Shown here piece by piece: positions 1-12,081 of a DNA stretch of 64,000 nucleotides (positions within the stretch are counted from its first letter, which is position 1; the number at the start of each line of letters is the position of its first letter). The stretch comes from Rhodobacteraceae bacterium M382. GTDB lineage: Bacteria; Pseudomonadota; Alphaproteobacteria; Rhodobacterales; Rhodobacteraceae. The position numbers and the translations under genes are program-made. The notes beneath the pieces are model-generated. The model saw only the letters and a list, made by a program, of their open reading frames with translations. It ran no database searches and was not told the DNA's origin. The stretch covers positions 1,432,501-1,496,500 of the forward strand of contig CP081098.1 in NCBI GenBank assembly GCA_025141015.1, in the 5' to 3' direction.

Positions 1-232
1 TGGGGTGCCCGATGTCGGTCATTCGATACAGGGGCTGACGGTGCAGATTGCCTTCTTCAACCCGGTCGGGATCGAACAGGGTGATTTCGCCAACCCCGGC
101 ACCGACCAGATATTGCAAAACTGGACAGCCCAGCCCCCCGGCACCGACCACCAGCACATGCGCGTCCGCCAATCGGGCCTGACCGATTTGGCCGATGTCG
201 GGCAAGAGCATCTGACGGGCATAGCGGTTCAT
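1..232 (-). CDS. thiF: ThiF/MoeB/HesA-family sulfur-carrier adenylyltransferase (3' part cut by window edge)
   Basis: Predicted to adenylate the C-terminal Gly-Gly of ThiS so that sulfur can be loaded for thiazole synthesis. Only the first 77 residues are in the window. They begin [14 protein letters not shown] and carry the nucleotide-binding VVGAGGLG motif (about residues 28-35) and the [13 protein letters not shown] region (54-66) typical of ThiF/MoeB. The ATG shares an ATGA overlap with the thiE stop, so it is the last visible gene of the thiamine operon. Position and family point to thiF. MoeB is the main alternative, because the zinc-binding C-terminal half cannot be seen. Confidence 0.9.
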   Translation of the reverse strand, partial: MNRYARQMLLPDIGQIGQARLADAHVLVVGAGGLGCPVLQYLVGAGVGEITLFDPDRVEEGNLHRQPLYRMTDIGHP

Positions 233-840
233 GCCGGTGCCACCTGCGGAGCACAGGCAGCGATCCAGTCCCGCGTCCTTGCCTCGGGGTTTTGTGCCAT
301 CTGGATATCCGTGACCACTGCGGCGCTGTCGGCTCCGGCGGCAAAGACACCGGGCAAACGGCCCGGCGTCAAACCACCGATGGCCACCAGGGGCGTACGC
401 CCGGCCATCTGTTTCCACCGGCCCACCCGTTCCAGTCCCTGCGGGTCCCATTTCATCTTTTTCAGCAAAGTGGGATAGACCGGTCCCAGCGCCACATAGG
501 CCGGATCATGGGTCAGTGCCCGATCCAGTTCAGTCTCGTCATGTGTCGACAGACCGATACGCACTCCGGCCCGCCGCAACGCGCCCAAATCGGCATCGTC
601 CATGTCTTCCTGTCCCAGATGCACGAAGGAACAGCGCAGGTCCAGCGCGAGGTCCCAATAGTCGTTCACCACCAGTTGCGCGCCATGAACGGCACAAAAA
701 TCGCGGGCACGGGTGATCTGGCGGCGGACCTCGGCCTTGGGCTGGTCCTTGATCCGCAGTTGCACCAGTTTCACACCATGGGGTACCAGCAGCTCCAACC
801 GACCCACATGGCCGACAATCAAATAAAACCGTTCCATCAT
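229..840 (-). CDS. thiE: Thiamine phosphate synthase
   Basis: Couples HMP pyrophosphate with thiazole phosphate to give thiamine phosphate, in the cytoplasm. It has 203 residues, normal for ThiE. The TIM-barrel landmarks are visible: VQLRIKD near residue 26, [10 protein letters not shown] near 57, VHLGQEDM near 73, ALGPVYPT near 117 and VAIGGLTP near 152. The start overlaps the thiG stop as ATGA and the stop overlaps the thiF start, so translation is probably coupled. The barrel is slightly short of some ThiE enzymes, but the motifs and the operon make the assignment firm. Confidence 0.95.
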   Translation of the reverse strand: MMERFYLIVGHVGRLELLVPHGVKLVQLRIKDQPKAEVRRQITRARDFCAVHGAQLVVNDYWDLALDLRCSFVHLGQEDMDDADLGALRRAGVRIGLSTHDETELDRALTHDPAYVALGPVYPTLLKKMKWDPQGLERVGRWKQMAGRTPLVAIGGLTPGRLPGVFAAGADSAAVVTDIQMAQNPEARTRDWIAACAPQVAPA

Positions 841-1604
841 GCCAACTCTGCCAGTCCCAGGATTGGGGTTGAGGGCACGGCCATGTCGCGCCGTTCCATT
901 GGGCTGGCGCTGAACCCGGCACGGCCTGCGTCGATGGCGGCTGCCATGGCTTGGGCCATTTGCACAGGATTGCCCGCTTTGGCCACGGCTGTATTCAGCA
1001 GAACCGCGTCCATGCCCAGTTCCATTGCCTCCACTGCATCCGAAGGGCGCCCGATCCCGGCATCCACGATCAACGGAATATCAGGGAAATGGGCCCGCAT
1101 TGCGCGCAGAGCGTCCGGGTTGCGTAGCCCCTGACCGGACCCGATGGGTGCCCCCCAGGGCATCAGCACCTCACACCCCGCCTGAACCAGCTTTTCCCCC
1201 ACCACCAGGTCGTCGGTGGTATAGGGAAACACCTGAAAGCCATCGTCGCACAGGATCCGCGCGGATTCGACCAGGGCAAAAACATCCGGTTGCAGGCTGT
1301 CGGAATGTCCGATCACTTCCAGCTTGATCCAATTGGTGCCAAAAACTTCGCGCGCCATTTGGGCTGTGGTCACGGCCTCCTGCACCGAATGACACCCTGC
1401 GGTGTTGGGCAGGATGCGTGTGCCGGTGTCGCGCAGCATGCCCCAGAACCCCGCGCCTGAGCCATCAGCCGCTTCACGGCGCAAGCTGACGGTAACGATC
1501 TGGGTACCACTGGCACGGATTGCGTCGACCAGTATTGCGGGAGAGGGGTATTGCGCCGTTCCCAGAAGTAAGCGTGACTGAATTTGGTGTCCGTAAAGTA
1601 GCAT
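837..1604 (-). CDS. thiG: Thiazole synthase
   Basis: Forms thiazole phosphate from 1-deoxy-xylulose 5-phosphate, dehydroglycine and ThiS thiocarboxylate. It has 255 residues, the usual length. [18 protein letters not shown] near residue 90 contains the lysine that forms the Schiff base with the sugar, and [15 protein letters not shown] and [11 protein letters not shown] are the phosphate-binding loops. The start lies 3 nt after the thiS stop and the end overlaps thiE. The presence of thiO nearby fits the glycine-oxidase route to dehydroglycine used by aerobic bacteria. Confidence 0.97.
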   Translation of the reverse strand: MLLYGHQIQSRLLLGTAQYPSPAILVDAIRASGTQIVTVSLRREAADGSGAGFWGMLRDTGTRILPNTAGCHSVQEAVTTAQMAREVFGTNWIKLEVIGHSDSLQPDVFALVESARILCDDGFQVFPYTTDDLVVGEKLVQAGCEVLMPWGAPIGSGQGLRNPDALRAMRAHFPDIPLIVDAGIGRPSDAVEAMELGMDAVLLNTAVAKAGNPVQMAQAMAAAIDAGRAGFSASPMERRDMAVPSTPILGLAELA

Positions 1605-1773
1605 TTTTCATCCCCCTTGCATGGGTGCCAGCACTTCGAGCCGGTCACCGTTGGACAGGGGGGTGCCTGCGCGGGCTTCACGCGGAATGAACTGACCGTT
1701 CAGGGCGGTGGCGATGGCGGGGCTGGTATATCCGAGCTGGTGCAGTGCCTGTGCCAGGGTCGCGCCTGCTATC

Positions 1774-4586
<2,813 letters not shown>

Positions 4587-4693
4587 TCAAAAAGACACCA
4601 GATGAGGTTAGGCCGAGGGAAACAGAGGGTGTACAGGCCCTCTTGTTCGGGACTTGCACGATGCGGGAGAGTACGGCCCCCACAGCGATGCAA

Positions 4694-4797
4694 ACCTAGC
4701 TTCCTACGCCAGTATCAACTGGGTCAGGTTCAAAGGGTCGCATCACCGGGCATATGCCCTGTCAGCCTCTCAGTCCCCTAGGCGGGACCCCCCTGCG
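4694..4797 (-). promoter_or_regulatory. TPP (THI-box) riboswitch upstream of thiC
   Basis: On the minus strand the leader contains GGGGACTGAGAGGCTGA followed by ACCCTTTGAACCTGACC and a closing GTTGATACTGGCGTAGGAA segment. CTGAGA and ACCCTTTGAACCTGA are the conserved pyrimidine- and pyrophosphate-sensing helices of the THI element. It ends about 130 nt before the thiC start. It should lower expression of the whole thi operon when thiamine pyrophosphate is plentiful. No obvious intrinsic terminator follows, so control of initiation of translation is more likely. Confidence 0.96.
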
Positions 4798-4845
4798 TGG
4801 GCCAATTGGTAGGGGGTGGGGGCGGTTCGCGTCAACCGGGAAATT

Positions 4846-5778
4846 TCAGCCCAACACGATTAGCCAGCCCCAGACGGTAAAGAGGCTGAGTCCTGTTGCG
4901 ATCAGCACCGAGGAGGCCGCAACCCGTTTGGCACGGTTGTACATATTGGCAAAAATATAGCCGTTGAATCCGGGGGCCATGGCCGCCGTCAAAACGCCAG
5001 ACCTGTATAGATCCTGTTGAAGAGACACGGTTTTTCCAAACATCCAGACCAGGGTGGGGTGGAGCAGAAGAGATATGGTGCAGACATAGAAGATCGCCTT
5101 CAAATCACCTTCGGGCCGGTATTGGACCAGCACCCCTCCCAGCGCAAAAAGCGCTCCGGGCAGGGCCGCCCGTATGACCAGAGACAGGGCACTATCTACG
5201 GCTTCTGGTATTATGAAACCAGTCAGATTCACGATGAACCCCAGCGCGATTCCCAGAATCAGCACGTTCCTGAACATCGCATTCAACACCGAGGTGACAG
5301 TTTTCAGGCTCCCGCTGCCCCGGTTGCGCACGATCTCCATCGCGGTAATGCCGACGCCGTAACAGAACGGCGAATGAAAGGCGACGATGGCATAATTCCC
5401 GGTCAGGTTTTCCGCCCCATAGGCGCGTTCGGTGATCGGCAGGCCCAGCAGCACCGAGTTGGAAAACAGGCAGCAGAACCCTATGGCTATGGCGTCCTCC
5501 CAGTCACGTTTGAAAATCAGCCGCGCCCCACAGACCCCAGCCAGGAAACACAGGAAGGCCGCAGAATAGAAGCTGACCAGCAATGCCGGGTCAAAGCTGG
5601 CCGAGAGATCCAGATCGGCGATGGCGCGAAACAGCAGACAGGGAATGGCAAACCCCTGGGTGAACCGCATGATCCCGTCGATGTGCTGCGCCTTGAAATA
5701 CCCCGCTTGGGTGGTGGCATAGCCTGCGCCAATCACCAGAAAAACGGGCAGGATGACGTCGATCAAGCTCTGGAACAT
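4846..5778 (-). CDS. AEC-family (auxin efflux carrier type) transporter
   Basis: A polytopic membrane protein of about 310 residues with roughly ten hydrophobic segments, beginning MFQSLIDVILPVFLVIGAGY, a typical start for the AEC/PIN-like family. Members move small organic anions such as malate or malonate; the substrate here cannot be read from sequence. I start at the ATG at 5778 because upstream residues do not look like a membrane N-terminus; the ribosome site is weak. It lies on the same strand as the thi operon but upstream of the riboswitch, so it is a separate unit. Confidence 0.85.
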   Translation of the reverse strand: MFQSLIDVILPVFLVIGAGYATTQAGYFKAQHIDGIMRFTQGFAIPCLLFRAIADLDLSASFDPALLVSFYSAAFLCFLAGVCGARLIFKRDWEDAIAIGFCCLFSNSVLLGLPITERAYGAENLTGNYAIVAFHSPFCYGVGITAMEIVRNRGSGSLKTVTSVLNAMFRNVLILGIALGFIVNLTGFIIPEAVDSALSLVIRAALPGALFALGGVLVQYRPEGDLKAIFYVCTISLLLHPTLVWMFGKTVSLQQDLYRSGVLTAAMAPGFNGYIFANMYNRAKRVAASSVLIATGLSLFTVWGWLIVLG

Positions 5779-5837
5779 GGCCGCGTGTCCAGTGGAGGCG
5801 CCCCAATCCCAGCCGAGGAGAACGCGGCGCATTCAGG

Positions 5838-5873
5838 ATGCCTCCGGCGGGAGTTTTCTGGCGAGATGAAAGC
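5838..5873. repeat. Dispersed intergenic repeat, copy A
   Basis: The stretch has a short hairpin (CTCC-GGC-GGGAG) followed by TTTTCTGGCGAGATGAAAGC. Related copies lie at 19242, 41747 and 52325. The arrangement of GC hairpin then a T-rich tract then CCAGA..GAAG suggests a terminator-like repeat. This copy sits between the AEC gene and the MBL hydrolase gene. Confidence 0.6.
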
Positions 5874-5929
5874 GGAGCGGGGAGACAAATCCCCAAACCG
5901 GTTATGTGGGCGGGCGCGGATTGCAGCGC

Positions 5930-6730
5930 TCAGAGCGGGTAACGGATCACCATGCCATCATAGGCAGGGGTGATGTGATCCGGGGTTTCAGCCTCGACCG
6001 TGGCATAGTCCAGGTCGATATGCATGTTGGTCAACACGGCCCGGCGCGGCTGAACCTGTTTGATCCACTCCAGGGCCTTGTCCAAATGCACATGTGTCGG
6101 ATGTGGGCTGCGACGCAGCGCATCCAGAATCCAGCAATCCAGGTTTTCGAGTTGGGCCCAGGAGGCGTCATGCATTTCGGCAACATCCGGCAGATAGGCG
6201 AGGTCCATGATCCGAAACCCCAGACTGTCGATGGCTCCGTGATTGACGGTAAAGGGCTGAAAGGGGATCGGCCCACCAGGCCCGTCGATTTCAAAGGGAC
6301 CAGAGATCGACTTTAGTTCCAGAATGGGCGGATAGGGCGAGCCTTCGGGTTGAACAAAGGCATAGCCAAATCGGTTCAGGAGGGCATTTGTCGTATCACC
6401 GTCGGCCCAGACTGGCACACGGGCGCGCATGTTGAAAACGATCATGCGCAGGTCATCGATGCCGTGGACATGGTCTGCGTGGGCATGGGTATAGATCACG
6501 CCGTCCAGGCGTCCGGTACCCGAATCCAGAAGTTGCGACCGCATGTCCGGGGTCGTGTCGATCAGAACAGACGTCGTGCCCCCAGGTCCGTCGCGTTCGA
6601 CCAGCATCGAACAGCGACGACGCACATTGCGCGGATTGTCGGGGTCGCAATCGCCCCAATGGCCACCCAGACGTGGAACCCCGCCAGAGGATCCACAACC
6701 GAGGATGGTAAAGCGCAGCTCTGGCGTCAT
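5930..6730 (-). CDS. MBL-fold metal-dependent hydrolase (PhnP-like)
   Basis: A 266-residue metallo-beta-lactamase-fold hydrolase. THAHADHVHGIDDLR at residues 81-95 gives the metal ligands H82, H84, D86 and H87, and the N-terminal LGCGSSGGVPR with a nearby CDPDNPRNVRRRCS segment resembles the PhnP/cyclic phosphodiesterase branch. The substrate is unknown. Its ATG overlaps the tatD stop (ATGA), so it is the last gene of the SPOR-dacA-tmk-holB-tatD operon. Confidence 0.88.
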   Translation of the reverse strand: MTPELRFTILGCGSSGGVPRLGGHWGDCDPDNPRNVRRRCSMLVERDGPGGTTSVLIDTTPDMRSQLLDSGTGRLDGVIYTHAHADHVHGIDDLRMIVFNMRARVPVWADGDTTNALLNRFGYAFVQPEGSPYPPILELKSISGPFEIDGPGGPIPFQPFTVNHGAIDSLGFRIMDLAYLPDVAEMHDASWAQLENLDCWILDALRRSPHPTHVHLDKALEWIKQVQPRRAVLTNMHIDLDYATVEAETPDHITPAYDGMVIRYPL

Positions 6731-7551
6731 GCGGCGGCCTTGTGTCGGGCAGCCTTGGTGAACAGGCGATCAAAATTGGCCTGTGTCCGGGCTGCAAATT
6801 CGGGATAATTCATGCCGAATACTTCGGCTCCCTTGCGGGCGGTATGGGCCGTATAGGCCGGCTCGTTGCGCTTGCCCCGGAATGGGGGAGGAGCGAGATA
6901 TGGAGCATCGGTTTCTACCAGAATGCGATCCACCGGGGCGGCGGCAAAAATGTCGCGCACCTGCTGGCTCTTGGGGAAGGCGGCGATACCGGACATAGAG
7001 AGGTAGAACCCGAGATCCAGCGCCACGCGGGCCAGTTCGGGCGTAGAGGAAAAGCAATGCATGACGCAGGAATAAGGACCTTTGGCCATCTCGTCAGACA
7101 GAATGCGGGCCATATCGTCGTCGGCATCGCGTGAATGAATGATCAGCGGCAGGCCGGTCTGGCGGGCGGCCTCGATATGAATGCGCAGGCTTTCCTTCTG
7201 AATATCCTTGGTTTCGGCGGTATAGTGATAATCCAACCCGGTTTCGCCAATACCGACGAATTTCGGGTGTTGGGCCAAGGCGACCAGTTGATCGACCGTG
7301 GCCATCGGCTCTTCGGCGGCGCTCATCGGGTGGGTGCCAGCGGCATAGAAAACCGGACCATGGGATTCGGCGATGGCTCGCACGGTTGGTTCGTTTTTCA
7401 ATCGCGTGCAGATTGTCACCATGCGGGTCACACCTGCGGTTGCTGCGCGGGTGACGATCTCGGGCAACAGCCCTTCGAAGTCAGGGAAATCGAGGTGGCA
7501 ATGGCTGTCCGTGATTTCTGGTGTCATCTCTGGTGCTGTTGGTTCGGTCAT
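6727..7551 (-). CDS. tatD: TatD-family metal-dependent deoxyribonuclease
   Basis: A TIM-barrel hydrolase of 274 residues of the TatD/YcfH family, which has metal-dependent 3'-5' DNase activity. Ligand motifs are in order: DSHCHLD near residue 15, GIGETGLDYHY near 100, IIHSRDAD, VMHCFSSTPE and LVETDAPYL. It starts 1 nt from the end of holB, the usual arrangement in alphaproteobacteria. YcfH-type housekeeping repair or tRNA/DNA end processing is the likely role. Confidence 0.93.
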   Translation of the reverse strand: MTEPTAPEMTPEITDSHCHLDFPDFEGLLPEIVTRAATAGVTRMVTICTRLKNEPTVRAIAESHGPVFYAAGTHPMSAAEEPMATVDQLVALAQHPKFVGIGETGLDYHYTAETKDIQKESLRIHIEAARQTGLPLIIHSRDADDDMARILSDEMAKGPYSCVMHCFSSTPELARVALDLGFYLSMSGIAAFPKSQQVRDIFAAAPVDRILVETDAPYLAPPPFRGKRNEPAYTAHTARKGAEVFGMNYPEFAARTQANFDRLFTKAARHKAAA

Positions 7552-7552
7552 C

Positions 7553-8671
7553 TCACGCCCGGCTCGCGGTTTCCTGCATCTTGAAAACCGTATCTAGGAC
7601 AAGAGCGGCGGGGTCAAGGTTCACGGACTGACCGTGACGCATCCGTGCCGTCACCTGTGCCGAAAGCTCGGCCCAGGCGCGGGCCTGATGGGCATTCGGA
7701 GCCAGCCGCATCAGAGTGTCTGCCTCTCCGGGTGCCGCCTGCGGCATCGGTGGGTGACCGGCGGCCCCGGTGCGGGCCAGCCGGGCCAGGGCAATGTCGA
7801 TCAGGGTCAACAGCAGTTCGAACTTTTCACCGGCATTGCGCTGGGCGGCGGCCTCGGCCAAGGACATGGCACGACGGCGGTCGAGCTGGGGCAGGCTGCC
7901 AAGAATGGCAATCAGTTCGGCGTAGATCTGTAGCCCGCCCAGATTGAGCACGCGCAGCGCCGCCCCCACTGAGCCGGCGGCAAGGGCCGCGAGCGCATCG
8001 GGATTGTCGGGCAATACGGCTCCGGCCTGGGTCAGGGCTGTCTGCATGTCCGGCGGTGAAAGAGGTGCCAGACGCAATGTGCGACAGCGTGATCGTATGG
8101 TCGGCAACAAACGCGAAGGTTGGTGCGATATCAACAGGATTGTGGTGCGGGCGGGTGGCTCTTCGAGCATCTTGAGCAGCGCATTGGCGGCGCTGGTATT
8201 CATGTCGTCGGCGGCGTCCACAATCACGACCCTGTGCCCACCGTCGGTGGCCGAGAGACCAAAGAAGCGATTCAGTTTGCGCACGTCGTCGACAACGATC
8301 TGGTCACGCAGTTTGCCCTTGTCGTTGGGACTGCGGGTAATCGCAGCCAGCCCGGGTTCGGCCCCCGCCAAAATGCGATGCACCACTGGATGATCGTCTG
8401 GAATCTCAAGCGATGCCGGAGGCGGCGGTGCCCCAAAGAGCCCGTCCTCTTCGACCGGTGGTGTGGCCAGCAGGAATTTGGCTATTCGCCAGGCCAGGGT
8501 CGCCTTGCCCACGCCCTGTGGCCCGGTCAGCATCCACCCGTGGTGCAGGCGCCCTGCGTTATAGGCATCCAGAAAAGCAGTTTCGGCGGGCTCCTGGCCA
8601 AACAGGCGCGCGGTTTCGCGCGGATGCGGTGCGCCGGGTGCCTGATCCGGGGCGGGGTGATCGTCGTTCAT
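7553..8671 (-). CDS. holB: DNA polymerase III subunit delta'
   Basis: A clamp-loader subunit that helps place the beta clamp on primed DNA. It has 372 residues with an AAA+ fold: the P-loop TGPQGVGKATL near residues 49-59, VVIVDAADDMN near the Walker B position and LKMLEEPPARTTILLISH with the sensor 1 region. The start overlaps the tmk stop (ATGA). The tmk-holB-tatD order is widely conserved. Confidence 0.95.
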   Translation of the reverse strand: MNDDHPAPDQAPGAPHPRETARLFGQEPAETAFLDAYNAGRLHHGWMLTGPQGVGKATLAWRIAKFLLATPPVEEDGLFGAPPPPASLEIPDDHPVVHRILAGAEPGLAAITRSPNDKGKLRDQIVVDDVRKLNRFFGLSATDGGHRVVIVDAADDMNTSAANALLKMLEEPPARTTILLISHQPSRLLPTIRSRCRTLRLAPLSPPDMQTALTQAGAVLPDNPDALAALAAGSVGAALRVLNLGGLQIYAELIAILGSLPQLDRRRAMSLAEAAAQRNAGEKFELLLTLIDIALARLARTGAAGHPPMPQAAPGEADTLMRLAPNAHQARAWAELSAQVTARMRHGQSVNLDPAALVLDTVFKMQETASRA

Positions 8672-9315
8672 GCGCCATGACCATTGTGGATCAAAGCGTC
8701 CGCGACCGCTGCGGTGACGTCGGCCGAAACGTCCTGGATACCGCGATCCCCGTCAATCACCCGAAAACGGTCGGCAAATTCCTGGGCCAATGACAGAAAG
8801 CCCGCGCGCATCTTGTGCTGTAGTTCGACGCCAAAATCTTCGAACCGTTCTTCGGTGCCCTGACGCCCTTTGGCGCGGTTCAGCCCGGTCGAGGGCTCCA
8901 TGTCGATCAAAAGGGTCAGATCAGGTTCCCGTCCGATCATCAGAACATGCAACTGATCCACCACGCGACGCAGGTTGCCGCGCGACAGGCCCTGGTACAT
9001 GCGGGTGCTATCTGCAAACCGATCGCAGATTACCACCTTGCCGGCCGCCAACGCAGGTTCGATTGTGCGTTCCAGATGGTCGCGCCGCGCCGCTGTGAAC
9101 AGCAGAATCTCGGTTTCAGCCGACCAACGGTCAGGATCGCCTTCGAGCACCAGACGACGGATCTCTTCGGCACCCGGAGATCCGCCGGGTTCACGCGTGA
9201 GAATGACATCCTGTCCTTGCGCACGCAAAGCGTCGGCCAGCAGGCGCGCCTGAGTGGATTTTCCTGACCCGTCAATGCCCTCAAAGGTCAGGAACAGCCC
9301 GGGACGCGGGCTCAC
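8668..9315 (-). CDS. tmk: Thymidylate kinase
   Basis: Phosphorylates dTMP to dTDP for DNA synthesis. It has 215 residues. The P-loop EGIDGSGKST is at residues 12-21, TREPGG follows near 40, VICDRFADST is the DR motif and the RAKGRQGTEERFED region is the lid. The ATG overlaps the dacA stop (ATGA). Confidence 0.97.
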   Translation of the reverse strand: MSPRPGLFLTFEGIDGSGKSTQARLLADALRAQGQDVILTREPGGSPGAEEIRRLVLEGDPDRWSAETEILLFTAARRDHLERTIEPALAAGKVVICDRFADSTRMYQGLSRGNLRRVVDQLHVLMIGREPDLTLLIDMEPSTGLNRAKGRQGTEERFEDFGVELQHKMRAGFLSLAQEFADRFRVIDGDRGIQDVSADVTAAVADALIHNGHGA

Positions 9316-10493
9316 AATGTTCCCTCTGGACCTTGGAGAAAGCGCGACACCAAAAGCTCGGCGGCGGTTTTGACCCGGACAAAGAAACCACCCGCAGGAA
9401 CATCCTGTGCTGCAACCAATGGCAATCGGATTTCGGGCAGGGCCGCAGGCTTTACGACCAGTTCAGCAAGCTGCTGGCCCGCTGTAATGGGCGCGTTCAC
9501 CGGGCCGGTATAGACTACTTCGGCTTCAACCTGTTTGCCCGACAACGCCGGCATCAGCACCGTCAGGTCTTTGGCAGGTACCAGCGCTACCGTTGAATCT
9601 CGACCCATCCAGACTTCGGCTTGCGCGACGGCCTGGCCTTCTTTGGCGACGGTCTTGGGGGCAAATTGGCGAAACGACCAATTAACGATGGCTTCCGCCT
9701 CCTCTGCCCGGGCGGAATTGCTGCCCAGACCCGAGATCACGAAAATCACCCGGCGGTCGCCCTGTTTGGCAGATCCGACCAAACCATAGCCTGCCTCTTC
9801 GGTGTGGCCGGTCTTGAGCCCGTCCGCGCCGATGCCCAGCCGCAAAAGCGGATTGCGATTGCGGATGTTGGAGGGCGCGCGCCCGTCAAACTTGAACTCG
9901 GTTTCCGCAAACAGCGTGTAATACTCAGGGAAATCCTCGATCAGCCGCTCGGCCAGAATGGCCAAATCTTCGACTGACATGCGGTGCCCGACTGCGGGCC
10001 AGCCGTTGGAATTGGCAAAGGTCGAATTCATCATGCCCAGCTGTTGCGCACGCTGTGTCATGTAACGGGCAAACCCGGCCTCGGTGCCATCCGGGCTCAG
10101 CGCCTCGGCGATGACCGCGCAGGCATCGTTGCCTGACAGCACGATGATCCCTCGTAACAGATCCTCTACCCGGACCCGATCCTGGGTGTTGAGGAACATG
10201 GTCGAACCCTTATAGCTCATTGCGTGGCTCGATACGGGCAGGCGTTCATCCAGGGTCAGGCGTCCGTCCCGGATTGCCTCAAAGGCGACATACAGCGTCA
10301 TCAGTTTGGACATCGACGCGGGGGGCAGAGGCTCCTGCGCGTTCTTGTTCAGTAGAACGGTATCCGTGCTCTGATCCAGAACAAAAGCGGCGCGGGCCTT
10401 GGTGTCAAAGGCGTCAGCAGGCAGGGGGCCGAAACCAGCCAGAAACCCTGCCAGGGCCAGTGAGCAAAGAGTGGTGCGAAACGTATAGGTCAC
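9312..10493 (-). CDS. dacA: D-alanyl-D-alanine carboxypeptidase (PBP5/6 type)
   Basis: Trims the terminal D-Ala from peptidoglycan pentapeptides in the periplasm. It has 393 residues with an N-terminal signal peptide ending near ADA. The three penicillin-binding motifs are present: SMSK at 60-63, SGN at 120-122 and KTG at 227-229, followed by a PBP5 C-terminal beta domain and an amphipathic tail. It lies 16 nt downstream of the SPOR lipoprotein gene and overlaps tmk, tying cell-wall trimming to replication genes in one operon. Confidence 0.95.
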   Translation of the reverse strand: MTYTFRTTLCSLALAGFLAGFGPLPADAFDTKARAAFVLDQSTDTVLLNKNAQEPLPPASMSKLMTLYVAFEAIRDGRLTLDERLPVSSHAMSYKGSTMFLNTQDRVRVEDLLRGIIVLSGNDACAVIAEALSPDGTEAGFARYMTQRAQQLGMMNSTFANSNGWPAVGHRMSVEDLAILAERLIEDFPEYYTLFAETEFKFDGRAPSNIRNRNPLLRLGIGADGLKTGHTEEAGYGLVGSAKQGDRRVIFVISGLGSNSARAEEAEAIVNWSFRQFAPKTVAKEGQAVAQAEVWMGRDSTVALVPAKDLTVLMPALSGKQVEAEVVYTGPVNAPITAGQQLAELVVKPAALPEIRLPLVAAQDVPAGGFFVRVKTAAELLVSRFLQGPEGTL

Positions 10494-10509
10494 TTGGGGT
10501 CAGGTCCCG

Positions 10510-11445
10510 TCAGTTGGTCACGGCATAGGCATCAGAGAAACCGGTCTTTTGAATTCTTTTCAACAGGCTGGAGCGTTCAGATTTGGTTTGGGCGGGGCCC
10601 ACCAGAACACGCCAGAATTTCTTGCCGTTGGAGGATTGTTCATAAACCGTGGGGGTCATGCCCGCATCGCGCATGATTTTTGCGGTGCGGTTGGCGTTTG
10701 TTTCAACGCTGAAGATCCCGATCTGGATATAAGGTTTGTCGAGCTTGGACGGCGTCGCAGCAGGTTTCGGCGCGGCTGTGGCAGCTGGCGCAGATTGTGG
10801 CGCGGGCGAGATCAACGAGGAAGCTTCGATAGCGGCGGCGGCACCTGCAATCGGGTCCAATGCCTGTTCGGTGATCTGGTTTTCGGTATCGGACTGGATC
10901 GTACCGGCAGAGACGGCGGGTGTGTCGCTGTCTTCGTCGAGGTCGCTGAGCAAGGGCGCGGCTTCGCTGACAGGTGGCTCTTCATCCACTGTTTCACGGC
11001 GCAAGGCCGTCACGTTCAACTCGACAGGTGCGCCGGCCAGCATTCCCAAAGCGGCCGCAGCATCTGATGACGCCTGGACCCGAGGGCCGGGAATTTCGCG
11101 TTCGCGCCGGAATAGGGCACCAATCACGAACTTGCCGTTTGCATTGTTGCGGATGATCACCCGTTCCGGGTCCTTGGCGTCAGGGTGTGCCACCCATACC
11201 CCACCCAATGAAGGACGTCCGTCCCATAGACCGGCTTCGGTAACCTGAAAGACTTCGGGGGCTTCGACATCGCGTTCAACCAGCTTGGTGCTGGTTTGCG
11301 GCTCCGTGCTGGCGGCTGTTTCGCCGTCCGCAGGTTTCAAAAAAGACAGGTCCGGACCGCTTTCGCAGGCGGTCAAAACACCCAAAGCCAATCCTATCGC
11401 CACCACGCGTATGCCGCGTCGTGTTCCGTTTGAAATGTGAACCAT
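10510..11445 (-). CDS. SPOR-domain lipoprotein with a degenerate RlpA-like double-psi barrel
   Basis: A secreted lipoprotein of 311 residues; the lipobox GVLTAC puts the lipidated cysteine at residue 27. Residues 70-160 resemble the RlpA double-psi beta barrel (VIIRNNANGKFVIGALFRR, then AAAALGM), but the NDRGP catalytic region of RlpA is replaced. A low-complexity linker follows, and the last 75 residues form a SPOR domain that binds denuded septal glycan. The start at 11445 follows AGGGGACAGGC and begins the signal sequence; 34 upstream codons are not signal-like. It leads the dacA-tmk-holB operon, a place often held by rlpA. Confidence 0.87.
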   Translation of the reverse strand: MVHISNGTRRGIRVVAIGLALGVLTACESGPDLSFLKPADGETAASTEPQTSTKLVERDVEAPEVFQVTEAGLWDGRPSLGGVWVAHPDAKDPERVIIRNNANGKFVIGALFRREREIPGPRVQASSDAAAALGMLAGAPVELNVTALRRETVDEEPPVSEAAPLLSDLDEDSDTPAVSAGTIQSDTENQITEQALDPIAGAAAAIEASSLISPAPQSAPAATAAPKPAATPSKLDKPYIQIGIFSVETNANRTAKIMRDAGMTPTVYEQSSNGKKFWRVLVGPAQTKSERSSLLKRIQKTGFSDAYAVTN

Positions 11446-11912
11446 CGCCTGTCCCCTGCCTGTCGGGATGTCCCGGTTGCCTGCCCGCGCCGGTTGACCG
11501 GCCTCTCTGCGTGACGCTGGTGCACAAACACGCGTCGATTGCACCATAGCGCGAGGGGGGGCACATGGAAAGACTGTCCCGCAGCACTCGGCAAGAATTC
11601 CCCTTGGCGCGAATGGGGGGCATTCCGCACGCAGGGCCCGGTTGTCCTGTGGCGCAGTCGCAGCACGTATGCCGAGGCCCGATTGCAGCCTAATCCAACG
11701 ATGGGATTGCCCGGGGCCTGATCAGACTGGGCTAGGTACCCCGCGCGCTGCTATCCACCTAGCCAACCGGGCGCAGGTTCGCCAAAGGGAACCAAAGATG
11801 CGGCGCACATCGGAGCACCCGACTTGTGCCTCGCTGTTCAAAACTATTTCCAATGGCCTGTCATTTTTTTACTTGCCTGTACCGGCGTCCCGTCCTAAAC
11901 CCGCAGCGCACC
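11446..11912. other. Intergenic region between the SPOR lipoprotein operon and tRNA-Ser
   Basis: About 470 nt with no supported gene. It must carry the promoter of the minus-strand SPOR operon and that of the tRNA. The only structure I see is an 8-bp inverted repeat (GGCTAGGT at 11730, ACCTAGCC at 11757) with a 19-nt loop. Its role is unknown. Confidence 0.5.
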
Positions 11913-12002
11913 GGGGAGGTGGCAGAGTGGTCGAATGCGGCGGTCTTGAAAACCGTTGAACGTGAGAGCGTTCCCAGGGTTCGAATCCCTGTCTCCCCGC
12001 CA
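11913..12002 (+). tRNA. tRNA-Ser (anticodon UGA)
   Basis: A class II tRNA of 90 nt. The acceptor stem GGGGAGG pairs with TCTCCCC, followed by discriminator G and an encoded CCA. The anticodon loop CTTGAAA has TGA at 11947-11949. A long variable arm and the T-loop GGTTCGAATCC are present. It reads UCA-family serine codons. The relic integrase begins 80 nt downstream, so this tRNA was probably an integration site. Confidence 0.97.
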
Positions 12003-12081
12003 CAAAATCAATGACTTATACGGGTTTTTGATTGCCCCTCCCGAAGTGCCAAAAGACAGTTCCCCAAAAAGTTTCTCACGA

